43,991 nt of DNA from Magnaporthiopsis rhizophila (lineage: Eukaryota > Ascomycota > Sordariomycetes > Magnaporthales > Magnaporthaceae), in assembly GCA_003049465.1 (NCBI GenBank), contig PYSS01000183.1:4044-48034 (forward strand), given 5' to 3'. Positions 8,657 to 18,542 of the stretch are shown piece after piece. The translations under genes were made by a program, and so were the position numbers. The notes beneath the pieces were generated by a model. The model was not told where the DNA came from and did not search any database. It was given only the letters and a program-made list of their open reading frames with translations. How positions within the stretch are numbered: position 1 is the first letter of the stretch; each line of letters begins with the position of its first letter.

Positions 8657-11600
8657 GGTATTCCTGGTGACTCGCGGTGACTGGCTTTACTAGACAGGGC
8701 GAATGATAGAAGCGAGCTTCTCATATAGGGCGAATGTAAGAGGTGCAGTTGTAGGTGGCTCCATCGCTTCACGATAACGCCTCGCGGAGGGAGGTCTTAT
8801 ATAGACGAAGCCGCCTGGGGACACACGAGGGTGGACTTTCTTTGGCCCAGGGACGACCCTGACAGCGGGATCTTTCTCGATCCCGCGCGGACGAAGCCGC
8901 CGAGGCAAGTTCCCTGAGATCTGACCAGACATTATACCCACGCGGGTACCTAGGTAGTGCTTACGCGCCAGGGAGACACTCATCGGAAGATTCTAAGCCG
9001 CGGTGTCCAGGGTCTGGAAGAAGTCTGTTTGCCGCAAGGAGGGTCGAGTTGAGATGGCTGCCTGCCATTTTCGGCAAGCAGGCCGTGAGCAACCGATGCC
9101 GAGGGGGCATTTTTCGTGACGCAGATCCAACATGTTTCGTTTTGATGTCATGGAAACAAACCTCAGGCCGTCCCGACAAGATGGGATGGGCTGGCCGAAG
9201 CGGGTCCAATGCAGCGAATCGCATCTAGAGTCAGGATGAGGACGGCAAGGCCGCCGTGGCCTAAAGGGCAGCCTTATGAGCTCGCTTCAACCGATCCGAA
9301 CATTGGGTGGGTTGGCCACGTGATTCCTATGAATAACTCAGCCTAGCCTGTCCGTCCCAAGAAGGAAGGACCGCCTCATCGCAGAGTTTGTGCGCCTTCC
9401 AATTTTAAAACGGCTGACGGGTGGCACAGGAATACAACGGCCAGAGGTGCATACAGTCCAATAAAACGCCACCACCAAACAATCAGGTGCAGACCGTTTG
9501 GGCGGTCCAATTATAGGCATCTTTTTGACGCAGACATCGGCTGGGCGAAAGTGCCCTCAGGGGGCAGCCATCCTTTGTGAAATCCCAAAGAACTCCCGCG
9601 CAATGGCAGCCGTCGCAACAGTCCTCGCCAACATTGCCAACCACGATCGATTTCCGTGCCGGGGACCCGTGCACGTACCGTGTCCGCCGCCACCCTCCAG
9701 CTGCCGTGCCCCGCCGCATCAACTGCTCCGTCCTCGTGTCTTGCGTCAACTCGCACTCCACCCTCTCGACGGATAGTGGCCGACCCGTGCCTCACACGCC
9801 TCAATGGGGCGCGGCGGCATAACCCACAAAGCCTGCATCAAGCTATGGCCAATACGGCTAGACCAACAACTCTGGCGTGGCTTGTAATTACTTTTGCTTT
9901 GTCCCTTGTCCTGGTTTTCCTTTGTGTTCCCTCCCTTTCTCCACCTGCACAACCAGGAAGCCTCCCATTGTCCCGTTCCGTCGTTCCCGATCTTTTCGCC
10001 GCCCACCCTGAACGAACGCCGGGTTTCCTTGGCAGGGGCAGGAAACCATCACAATGCGGGACATGACTGACCGTACCCCGCCAAGTACTGCGCCCCTCTT
10101 CTCGCAACTTTTACGGATTTTTACCAGCTCAAGTTGAGGTTGTTGATGGTTGCCGAGGTATTGACGTCAGTTGGAAGGCACTATATGTGAGGCACGCGTG
10201 TTTTTGGGTGGATTCTGATAACATCCGTCTTTATATGCCGTCGGGACTGGGCGGGCAGCCACTGGCGGCTTACACAGCTGTCACCGCTCCGGCCTTGCTG
10301 ATGACGCCTCGTATTCCGCGGGGCCTGCATCACGACATCTCACTTTCTCGTCATGCCTCCTTACTTTCTAATTTTCTGCTCAATCTCGTGCCAGCTGCAG
10401 CCTGCAGCCCGCAACCATCAACAACACCGCCCTGCCCTTCTTCTCCACAAGCACCTACGGCTGTCCTTGCTTGCTCGCTCGTTGTCGGCGAACAGCGTCA
10501 TGACGACCCAGCCGCAGACGCGAGACGCGTCTTGTGCTCGTATTGGGACCACCTCTGTCCAATAGCGCGAAGCAGCCGCCCTCGCTCGTTTTCTTTTTTC
10601 TTTTCTTTCGTGGGTCAACTCCTAGGTCAAGGCATCAGGCGTCCGGCCTTGCCAACGCACAACAAAACGCCGTTACACCAATCTATTGACGGACAGCTGC
10701 GTAATTTCACATGACAGTCGACGGTTGATGGTCACACAGTTCGCAGCATCCTGGCTATCTTTCGTCCACTCCTGCCGTGCCCAAGATCGAGTGGTCGGGC
10801 TCGACCCCGCTTTGAATGCCCTCACGTCGCTCAAGACTGCCCTGGGGCACGTCAGATTCTACAACTACCGCCACCGCCCAAGTTGGGATGTGCTACCAAC
10901 GCTGCATGGTTGCCATTGTTGACCTGCTCGGCTACATACGATAAAGCGATAACTTTTGTCTACTTTTATTGCAAAATTTTCTGCCCTCTCCCGTCTGCGG
11001 CTGCCCAATCACACGGAGCGATCTTCCTGTCGTTCGTTCAACCTCCGCTTTTTGTGGATCATGGCCCAACACGAGGTATTTTTCTTATCCAGTCCTGGTC
11101 CTCTCGCCCTCTCGCTTTATCCAAGGTTTCCAATCCGCCTTCAGCACACGTATAGTACGTGGATGACATCTGCGTACGGCCTACTTGTGGAAGTCCATCC
11201 AGCTGTGTACTTTGGTCTGCCGGACCAGTCGGAGGTGGGACTGCGATGGTCGAGTCAGCCGCCAGAACGCCGAAATCAGCGCCGGCCGATGCTGTGTCGC
11301 CATGCACGATCAAGGAGTGGCTAGCCACACTTTGGCCACCTCGCCGCAGCCTCAGCGAATGGAGAGCCGGATGCGCAAGTGGGTGGATCACTCGCGTGGT
11401 ATTTTTAACCAGTCGTGCCGCTCGCGCCAGCGCATGCGCTCTCGGGCACTGGCGCACGGCCTACATCGCTCCTAGCGATCGCTGCCAATGCAACGTTGGC
11501 AGGGGTCAACAGTCAGCGATGGCTAGCCGCAGGTGAGAAATACGACTCCGAGAGCCGCGCCGTCGTTCGCTAAGTGACATCCAGCGGCACCCAAGCCAGG

Positions 11601-12057
11601 GGTAACATTTCCCTTCGCGCTACTGGGCCGCAGCCATGGATAGGCTTGCGCAATACGGATGGGGCCACTTGCGGTAGACATAGCGACAGCAACGTCGCCA
11701 TGGCTCTAGGGCGCTCCTGGCGCCGGTAATCAGGCCGTCATCCTCACCACAATATGGGGGGTGATTGTCTCTGGCCCACCATGCTGCATGGTGCCCTCCG
11801 GCGCAGGTGTCTGCTTTTGGCGGATAAAAAGGACGCCATCCTCCTCGCCATCACAGGCTTTTGGCCCCTGGCTCCTTTTCACAACCACCGGCAGCCCGTC
11901 TATTCATTCGCTTTGACTCGGAACGGCCTGACCTCACTCGCTCGGATCAGGCTTGTTTGTTTTTCACGGCTTTTCGGAAGTATCAACCAGGTTCAGCAAT
12001 CTCTTGCGTACCTCTTACCCGTCGTTTGCACTTGCTGCCACGCCGTTGATAACCATA
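8657..12057. other. Long gene-free divergent intergenic region (3.4 kb)
   Basis: This lies between the divergent esterase (-) and mucin-like (+) genes. I see the esterase TATA element, the palindrome TACCTAGGTA at 8947-8956, C/T-rich tracts, and an ATAAAAA element at 11824-11830 about 230 bases before the mucin-like start. A 73-codon frame starting at 9845 has a hydrophobic N-terminus but no other support. No recognised gene, tRNA or transposase was found. A gene of many short exons could be missed by eye. Confidence 0.45.
8796..8803 (-). promoter_or_regulatory. TATA element of the CE5 esterase gene
   Basis: On the minus strand this reads TATATAAG, 140 bases upstream of the esterase start codon. 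That is a normal distance for a fungal TATA box plus 5' UTR. Confidence 0.55.
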
Positions 12058-13740
12058 ATGCGGGGAATCATCGTTGCTGCTTTGGCCTTTGGGCTGTCAA
12101 AGGCCTGGGAATACCCAGACTGTGAGCATGACAACTGCTACCGGAACATGATCGACAAGCGGTTCGAAAAGACCGCGCCTGAGTTCTGCTTCAAGTTCCT
12201 TGCCAGCACCCACACGTCGCCTAGCGATATCTCTCCCGACTTTGGGAACTGCGAGGGAGATGTGAAGAAGGTCAGCTCTGCATGCTCTTGCATCACCTAC
12301 ACGGCGACCCACACGTCGTCGTCTACGGTGCAGACCAGCCCTCCTCCCGTCTCGACGACCTCGTCCGAGACGACGCCTACGTCTAAGCCCCCGACTACTA
12401 CGCCGAGCTCGGCGACGACCCCTTGCGAGACTACCACCTCGTCGAAGCCTCCCAAGCCGACTACTACGTCGAGCTCGGAGACGACTTCCTGCGAGTCGAG
12501 CACCACAACGCAGCCCCCCACGACGCAGCCCCCCACGACGAAGCCCACCACTTCGTCCAAGCCCGGCACTCCCACCACGGAAACAACTCCTTGCGAGTCG
12601 ACCACCACCACGCAGCCCACCACTTCGTCCAAGCCCGGCACTCCCACCACGGAAACAACCCCTTGCGAGTCGACCACCATCACGAAGCCTACCACTTCGT
12701 CCAAGCCCGGCACGGTCACCACCGAGACGACCCCTTGCGAGTCAACTACTACATCCAAGCCCACCACGTCGTCCAAACCCGGGACCACGCTCACCACGGA
12801 GACAACGCCTTGCGATTCGACCACTATCACGAAGCCTACCACTTCGTCCAAGCCTGGCACTCCTACTACGGAAACAACCCCTTGCGAGTCGACCACCATC
12901 ACGAAGCCTACCACCCTCCCCACCAGCGTGCCCACTACTACTGGCCCATCGACCAAGCCCACTACCAGCGTGCCTACTACCAGCGTGCCCACGACCACTG
13001 GCCCGTCTACCAAGCCGACGGAGTCGCCTCCGACTACGAGCTACACTACCTCGACGGTCTGCACGACCATCACCCGCACCATCACGTCGTGCCCGCCTTC
13101 CAAGCCGGACTGCCCGCTGCACTCGCAAACAACGGCGGTTGTCACCGAGACCATTCCTGTGTCGACTACTGTGTGCCCCGTGACCGAGCCCGTTCCCACC
13201 ACCACAAGGCTTACGTCAACCAGGACGCTCTACACCACCAAGACGCGCACCCTGACCCGGTGTCCCCCGGGCAAGCCCGGCTGCCCGGAGCAGTCGCGGG
13301 CCACCACTTGCATCACCGAGACCTTTGCCGTCACGACCACCACGGAGCCTGTCAAGCCCGGCACCACCCCTCCTGGCAACCCGATCCAGCCTGGCACCAC
13401 CACCACTCCCGGCAGCCCCGTCAAGCCTGGCACCACCACTCCCGGCAGCCCCGTCAAGCCTGGCACCACCACCTTCGTCAACCCTGTGAACCCCACGGGC
13501 CCTCCGATCGTGCCACCCCCGGCGCCTTCTGGCAACTTCACCACGGCGAAGCCCCCCACCACTGGCACCCCGGTGCCGCCTGTCAATCCTTCTTCAGTTC
13601 CTTCGGGCTCCTTCAGCACTTCCCTTACCGTCGGCATCCCCAGCCAGCCGGCCGTTAAGCCTCCCCCGGTTCCCGCCGGCGCTGGCCGTGCCGGCTTCGG
13701 CCTTGGCGCTGCTGTCGTGGCCGCTCTCCTGCTCATTTAA
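12058..13740 (+). CDS. Secreted mucin-like GPI-anchored cell-wall protein with tandem repeats
   Basis: A 560-residue intronless protein; the ATG at 12058 directly precedes a signal peptide (about residues 1-17). I prefer it to the longer upstream frame, which would bury the signal. Residues ~18-80 carry six cysteines ending in S-A-C-S-C, an N-terminal pattern seen in many fungal wall proteins. A Thr/Ser/Pro-rich stalk follows, expected to be heavily O-mannosylated, with five tandem repeats of 24-25 residues (12544-12906), each carrying one Cys. Next come two related Cys modules (T-S-C-P-P-S-K-P-D-C-P and T-R-C-P-P-G-K-P-G-C-P) and a Pro/Gly/Thr segment with the repeat P-V-K-P-G-T-T. The C-terminus is hydrophobic (G-L-G-A-A-V-V-A-A-L-L-L-I) after a small-residue region, as for GPI attachment. 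The role is likely structural or adhesive at the cell surface. Confidence 0.82.
   Translation: MRGIIVAALAFGLSKAWEYPDCEHDNCYRNMIDKRFEKTAPEFCFKFLASTHTSPSDISPDFGNCEGDVKKVSSACSCITYTATHTSSSTVQTSPPPVSTTSSETTPTSKPPTTTPSSATTPCETTTSSKPPKPTTTSSSETTSCESSTTTQPPTTQPPTTKPTTSSKPGTPTTETTPCESTTTTQPTTSSKPGTPTTETTPCESTTITKPTTSSKPGTVTTETTPCESTTTSKPTTSSKPGTTLTTETTPCDSTTITKPTTSSKPGTPTTETTPCESTTITKPTTLPTSVPTTTGPSTKPTTSVPTTSVPTTTGPSTKPTESPPTTSYTTSTVCTTITRTITSCPPSKPDCPLHSQTTAVVTETIPVSTTVCPVTEPVPTTTRLTSTRTLYTTKTRTLTRCPPGKPGCPEQSRATTCITETFAVTTTTEPVKPGTTPPGNPIQPGTTTTPGSPVKPGTTTPGSPVKPGTTTFVNPVNPTGPPIVPPPAPSGNFTTAKPPTTGTPVPPVNPSSVPSGSFSTSLTVGIPSQPAVKPPPVPAGAGRAGFGLGAAVVAALLLI
12544..12906 (+). repeat. In-frame coding minisatellite, five 72-75 bp units
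   Basis: Five head-to-tail units, four of 72 bp and one of 75 bp, encode P-T-T-S-S-K-P-G-T-P-T-T-E-T-T-P-C-E-S-T-T-I-T-K and variants. All keep the reading frame. Copy number is likely to vary between strains. Confidence 0.85.
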
Positions 13741-16043
13741 ACAAAGATGTTGGCACTCGAGGGCAGAGCACGCCTGCCCATCTCGCACCCATCCAACTCA
13801 GTTATCACAAACCCACTGTCGCAAAGGATATTCCCCAATTATCAGCCACCTGGTTGATAAGCGGGGCTTGATTACCTTTCGGCCTGTGGCGGGATGAGAC
13901 TGCTACACACTCACTCGCTTTCCTTATGCCCTGTTACCTTTTCCACTTGTCATTCTCGGTTGTCACCGTGGCTCCTAACCTGTCTCTAATTCTTCATGAT
14001 GCATACGATGCAAGACGAGAATCGGGAGGGTATTTGGTGCATTTACTTAATACTCGAGAGGGTATTCTCTCTGAACACTTAAAACGATGGTATGTGGAAT
14101 CTGTTGAGGATGATCCACGGCGACGGCAATAATTCTCGGCTTATTTTAAGGACGGCTTTTGTATGTACATATCAATATACCCTTCAGACTTTATAAACAA
14201 ATGCTAGTACGAATACCTGTGACGACACTTTTGATCGAGTGACTCCTTGGCCAATACATGCTCTCAGTTCCAAGGAAATGCCTGGGCCCCTGAAAGATCA
14301 ACCTTCTATGCTTGGTGTGACTGCCCTAGTCGCTAGAAGTTACTTGCCCACAAGTACCCGTTGCAATGTATTTAGTACAACACTGCCATTGCTCCCATGA
14401 CACTGGAATGGGATTGTAAAGGCTTGAGTTAGATGAAACATCCGCAGGGTAATTAATAGTAGGTGAATAATCAATGAAAGCGACTTGTGTCTTGTGATTG
14501 TTGTGGTATAAAAAAGTCTTCAGAGCGAAGGCTTTGTCCTTTGGCAAAGCGACAGACAGTCTTGCCAGAAATCCCTGGCCCGGTAATTACCGCAGCGTGG
14601 CAACAGCTAGGAGACTACTTTGAGCCGAGCGCCAACAAGGACTTGGAGCCCACGTGTTGCGCTGATGGGCGGGCCGACAGTCTGCGCGCTTATCGCTTTC
14701 GTGCCGGTGGCGCGGAGATCCCCAACTACCGAGAAAGCTGCCATTGGTCCGGAGGAGGCAAAATTCTCAGGCCGCTGCCCTCGAAACCAGTCCATCCCGG
14801 TGTTGTTTCCCGTCCCGGCCGCCGAGCAGGGTCGCGTTAGGTCAGATGTGGAGACGTCCGCCACCAAAAAGTGTGGATTGCGATAGGCACGTTGCTCCCC
14901 ATTCAGCAGCAGCCAACGTAAGAAATGTGGCCTAGGTAGGGTAAGGGCGAAACATCAAGGAAAACTGCAGTCAGGATTTCAAATCCCTTCTTATTTGTGA
15001 AACCGGCTGTTTTGCTTGAGAGATGGTTGTTGAGATATCGTCAGGAGTGGAAAGCCGTGCAAACAAGCCAAGAGCGAAAATTACCAGCACCCTATCAAGC
15101 AATTTCGTGCTGTGGCTTACCTCTCTTCGGTGTCTTGGCGTGATCAAGTAAAAGTCAAAGACTTTTGGGCGAAATGTAGCATTTGGGGGGCGTCCCTGCG
15201 TCGCCGATCGGGCGCACTGTTCAGCTCCGTCCGTCTCACCGCGTCGGCGTGCTCGGCATGCCTCCCTCTGGGCTTGAGTACGGGGGTGCTGTGGTCATGT
15301 ATTACATCCGTATAGAGTTCCAGGGAACACCCTTTCCTCACCCAGGCACGCCAGGTTCTCACAGGCCCTATGACTTGAGCCGGGGAAAGATGTTGCAAGT
15401 GGAGCGGACAGCCACGTGACGAATCCCGGCTGCTTGTTCGTTTCCGCCCCGGCTGACGGAATGGGAAGCTTCCCGCTTGTTGCTCTTGACTCTGCATGCA
15501 AAGCGGAGTAGGTGGATTTTGGGCAACAGAACTGGAGCCGTATGTCCGGAGGGCCGAAAAAAGAAAAACTGGGCCGGACAGAACAGGGCACAAGCAAAGT
15601 GATAGGTGAAGCACTGGGAGATAGCCGAAGTGAGGCGCGAAGAAGCGGCCATCATTGGCTCCGAGGCCCGCGGAGAGATTGGACCCCAAGGGACATTCTC
15701 CTTTTCTCCGCGCGCCGGGCTCGGGGCCAAGAGCCGCCTGCCCCGCCGGCGCGCCGACACAGCCTCGCTTGGCGGGCGAGGGAATCCTCTGGACGTCACC
15801 TCGCCCACACCATCTCCATCCAAACAGATTCTTGGAGGGGTGAGGCCCAAGTTTTTTTTTTTTTTTTTTCCTTTGATGTGTTTCGTATTTTTCCCATTAC
15901 CTTGCTTTTGCTTGGATTGTTCCGTATTGGAAGACCACATGGTAGCAATAGATGAGGGATCACATGCATTAACTGGAATGCAGCCCTGAGATGCTCGCGG
16001 CTCCTGGTTAGGTGTTGGGACAATCTCGGCGGTTGTTTTTGCC
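13741..16043. other. Intergenic region (2.3 kb)
   Basis: This runs from the end of the mucin-like gene to the 3' end of the small minus-strand gene. It contains an 18-T run at about 15852-15869 and the motif CCTAGGTA at 14931-14938. A minus-strand open frame of about 233 codons (15368-16069) reads through the T-run as poly-Lys and has no family features; I did not accept it. Confidence 0.45.
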
Positions 16044-16581
16044 TTACGCCACACCACCAGAAGCGCCATCAGTCACAATAGCCTTACCGCGCCGCATGAC
16101 GGTGTAATTGGTTGGGCTTCCTGCACAGACGTTGTGGAACTGCTTCTGGGCGAAGAAGTCGCCTCCTTGGAAACAGTCCACATTGGTCCGGCTGTCCTAT
16201 TCTCAACGCTTCACCGACTGCATCCGCATCTGCGGATGGAGTCCACCAACCCACCACCACCCTCTCCAGGGATCCTACCTGACCGTAACCGCCGGGGCCG
16301 CGGGACCGGACGTTGCACGCTGCTACCATTTGGCGTGCAATGCCGCCCGGAGCGGTCCATTGACAGACGTTGGGTGGAGAGGCCCCGCCGTTCCTCTTGA
16401 GCCGCAGCTCAATCCCTGCGACGGTCCCAGTCTCGGGGGCCTTGGGTGGCAAGGAAGATTTGATTACCACATATTTGGTAAGAGTACGAGGCTTGAGCGT
16501 GCTAGGCGGACACACAGGCACCTCCGCGCAAAAGCAAGCGACGAGACAGCCCGCGAGGCACTCTAGACTAGTCCGTGTGCA
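16044..16581 (-). CDS. Small cysteine-containing protein, two exons, 5' end unresolved
   Basis: I do not recognise the family. Exon A (open from 16581 to 16279) and exon B (16196-16044) are joined by an 82-base intron with GTAGGA donor and ATAG acceptor, in phase. The joined reading gives about 151 residues with cysteines spread throughout. The junction reads G-P-G-G-Y-G-Q then D-S-R-T-N-V-D-C-F-Q-G-G-D-F-F, continuing to H-N-V-C-A-G-S-P-T-N-Y-T. Composition changes from arbitrary to protein-like only when this intron is removed. The extreme 5' part is Cys/Ala/Leu-rich and could be the end of a secretion signal, but no ATG lies in frame after the stop at 16584-16582. An upstream exon, perhaps across the poly-A/N gap, is therefore needed, or the gene is a remnant. 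A GTAAGG donor at 16087 could alternatively lead to a further exon. Confidence 0.4.
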
Positions 16582-18542
16582 CTACCGTACGTTGTATGCT
16601 AGAGAACGCCTTGCAAGAAGTAATAATTTTACCCCGCAGCAGTCTTTGCTGCCTTGATATATGCCTAGACGAGGGAAGGGAAGGAAGCCGGGCATCTCCG
16701 ACCACTAGCTTCATCTACATCCCGCATCCGGCGGGGCGCAGCCGCCGTGATGGGCTGTTTTTTGGTCACAGTTCGGCTCCCTTGTGCGTGTCTCCCATCC
16801 TGATGAAACCTCACCTATTAGTTTAGATTCGGCCGGGTGGTCTCCGGTGGGCCAAGAAGAAGAGGCTCGGACAGATGCTCAAGGACATAAAAAAAAAAAA
16901 AAAAAAAAANNNNNNNNNNNNAAAAAAAAAAAAAAAAAAAAAGGCGCCCCGCGCCTCGAGGGAAGCGGCGGGTTGGTCACAGTGCCAGGCTGTCCGTCTC
17001 CTCAAAGCTGTCTGGCCTTCCATTTGATCTCCGTCAATGCCCATCAACGGCAGCACAGCACTTTCATTTCTCGGCCGCGCGCTGAAAAGCTGCCAACCAC
17101 ACCTCACTTTTACTGCTCCCTGTGGGCCACCTCTTTTATCCAGCCTACCCGCTGGGCCAGCTCCAACCAACTGCCACCGCAGCCCTATGTCTTTTTCCCA
17201 CCTTCAACCAGCCAGTCACCAACAGATCTGGGCGTTGACTGGGTGGAGAGGAATCAGAACGTCGCCCATTCCTTGCATCCACCACGTCCTGTCCTGTTCT
17301 ATCTCCAAGCGGCTTGGCGCCTAGACAATGGGCATGCCCAGACGCTGGGCGCTCCATAGTTGGCAGGTGGGAGGACCATCTTCCTGCAGAACACCCTTCT
17401 TCTCCCAGCGCTGCGGCGGCCGTGGCGTCCTCCAATCATCCAACCATTGCGCTTTCCAGAAATATTCTGTCTCGTGCTCCCGATTGCGTGATCGCGTGCC
17501 CACGCCCCAAGCCCGCGGCCTGTCATGCCGAGCACACAGGCGCCGCAACACAGATGCACTCAACTGCCCCGATACGACCGTCCTCACCACGGAGGCGCGG
17601 GTTCAACAGGAAGACCGTCCTCGGCGGGCGCTTTCTCCCTGCCACCGCCGCTCCTCCCCTCAATCTTCAAGTGGGTCCGGCGCACTCTGCGTCCACGGCC
17701 GCCAAGCTGTCTAGCCACGGGCATACGGCCAAAGCGTCACACCCAAGGTCTTGGTGCCGTGGCACGCATGGCTTGCAAGACTCTTGGGCTGCTTCGACCA
17801 CATCCGGGCCTGCGGTGATCCAGTCCAAGCCGTGAGATGGAGGAGAAGAGAGAAGAGGGTGGGGAGGAGCCCGTTCCTGCTCGTATGAAGTCGTACCCGG
17901 CAGAACGTCTGGGTAGACAGGCACTGGCCAGTATCTCGACTCCATTCTTACCTCCACCGATCCTCCATCACAAACCCTGGTAGGACGTTGCAATATCTTG
18001 GCGATCTGGGGAGCGAGAGAGATTGTCCATCTGGACATAGGTGCCTACCTCTACCTACATACATAGGCATCTCACATGCCACTCCCGTCCTCCCTCAGGA
18101 GCACCGTTTCCATATTCCCAATCGCTGTTTTCCTGGCTTCTCTCCTTTCTTCAGCCGTCGGATGCCAAGGTTTGTGAAGCTTCACTCACATCTGGGGCCT
18201 AGCTACACTCTTGAACTGGTTGCTATTCAACTACCAAAGGCTCCGGTGCGAAGGGAAGACCAGATAAATCACAACCAGCCTAGGATATCCCATCGTCGAC
18301 CTGCGCTCACTCCATGCCATCACCTTGAATCAGCACACCTCTTTTTGTGTCCGCCAACACTTGCACTCTCCTCCCGCTAGTTCATTGCATCCAGGGGTTG
18401 AGGGAGCCTAGCTCTCACACTTCATATTTTTTCGCTACTCCGAGCACGAGCCCTGCTCGCAGAGCCACGCCGTTGGTGTTGAGGGATACGAGCCTTCGTC
18501 GCCTCATATACTCGGACACTCGGTTCCGCAATAAGAGCCACC
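16582..18542. other. Intergenic region upstream of the ENA-type ATPase gene
   Basis: This includes the poly-A/N gap, then C/T-rich sequence and a CTACCT-rich stretch near 18045-18066. The last ~250 bases are pyrimidine-rich, as expected for the 5' leader of the ATPase gene. Open frames here cross the N gap or simple repeats and show no families. Confidence 0.45.
16889..16942. other. Assembly gap (12 N) inside a poly-A tract
   Basis: About 21 A's, then 12 N's (16910-16921), then 21 A's. The true length of the tract is unknown, and sequence may be missing here. Confidence 0.95.

Noticed and set aside
9845..10066. 73-codon frame with a hydrophobic N-terminus
   Set aside because: It is short, C/T-rich sequence gives Leu/Pro/Ser by composition, and there is no conserved feature or cysteine pattern.
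12423..13658. 411-codon plus-strand frame and a 238-codon minus-strand frame over the mucin-like gene
   Set aside because: They are shadows of the tandem repeats; the real frame has the signal peptide, Cys modules and GPI signal.
15368..16069. 233-codon minus-strand frame
   Set aside because: It contains poly-Lys from a T-run and has no family features.
16784..17359. Plus-strand frame across the N gap
   Set aside because: It reads poly-A as poly-Lys and crosses unknown bases; no family features.
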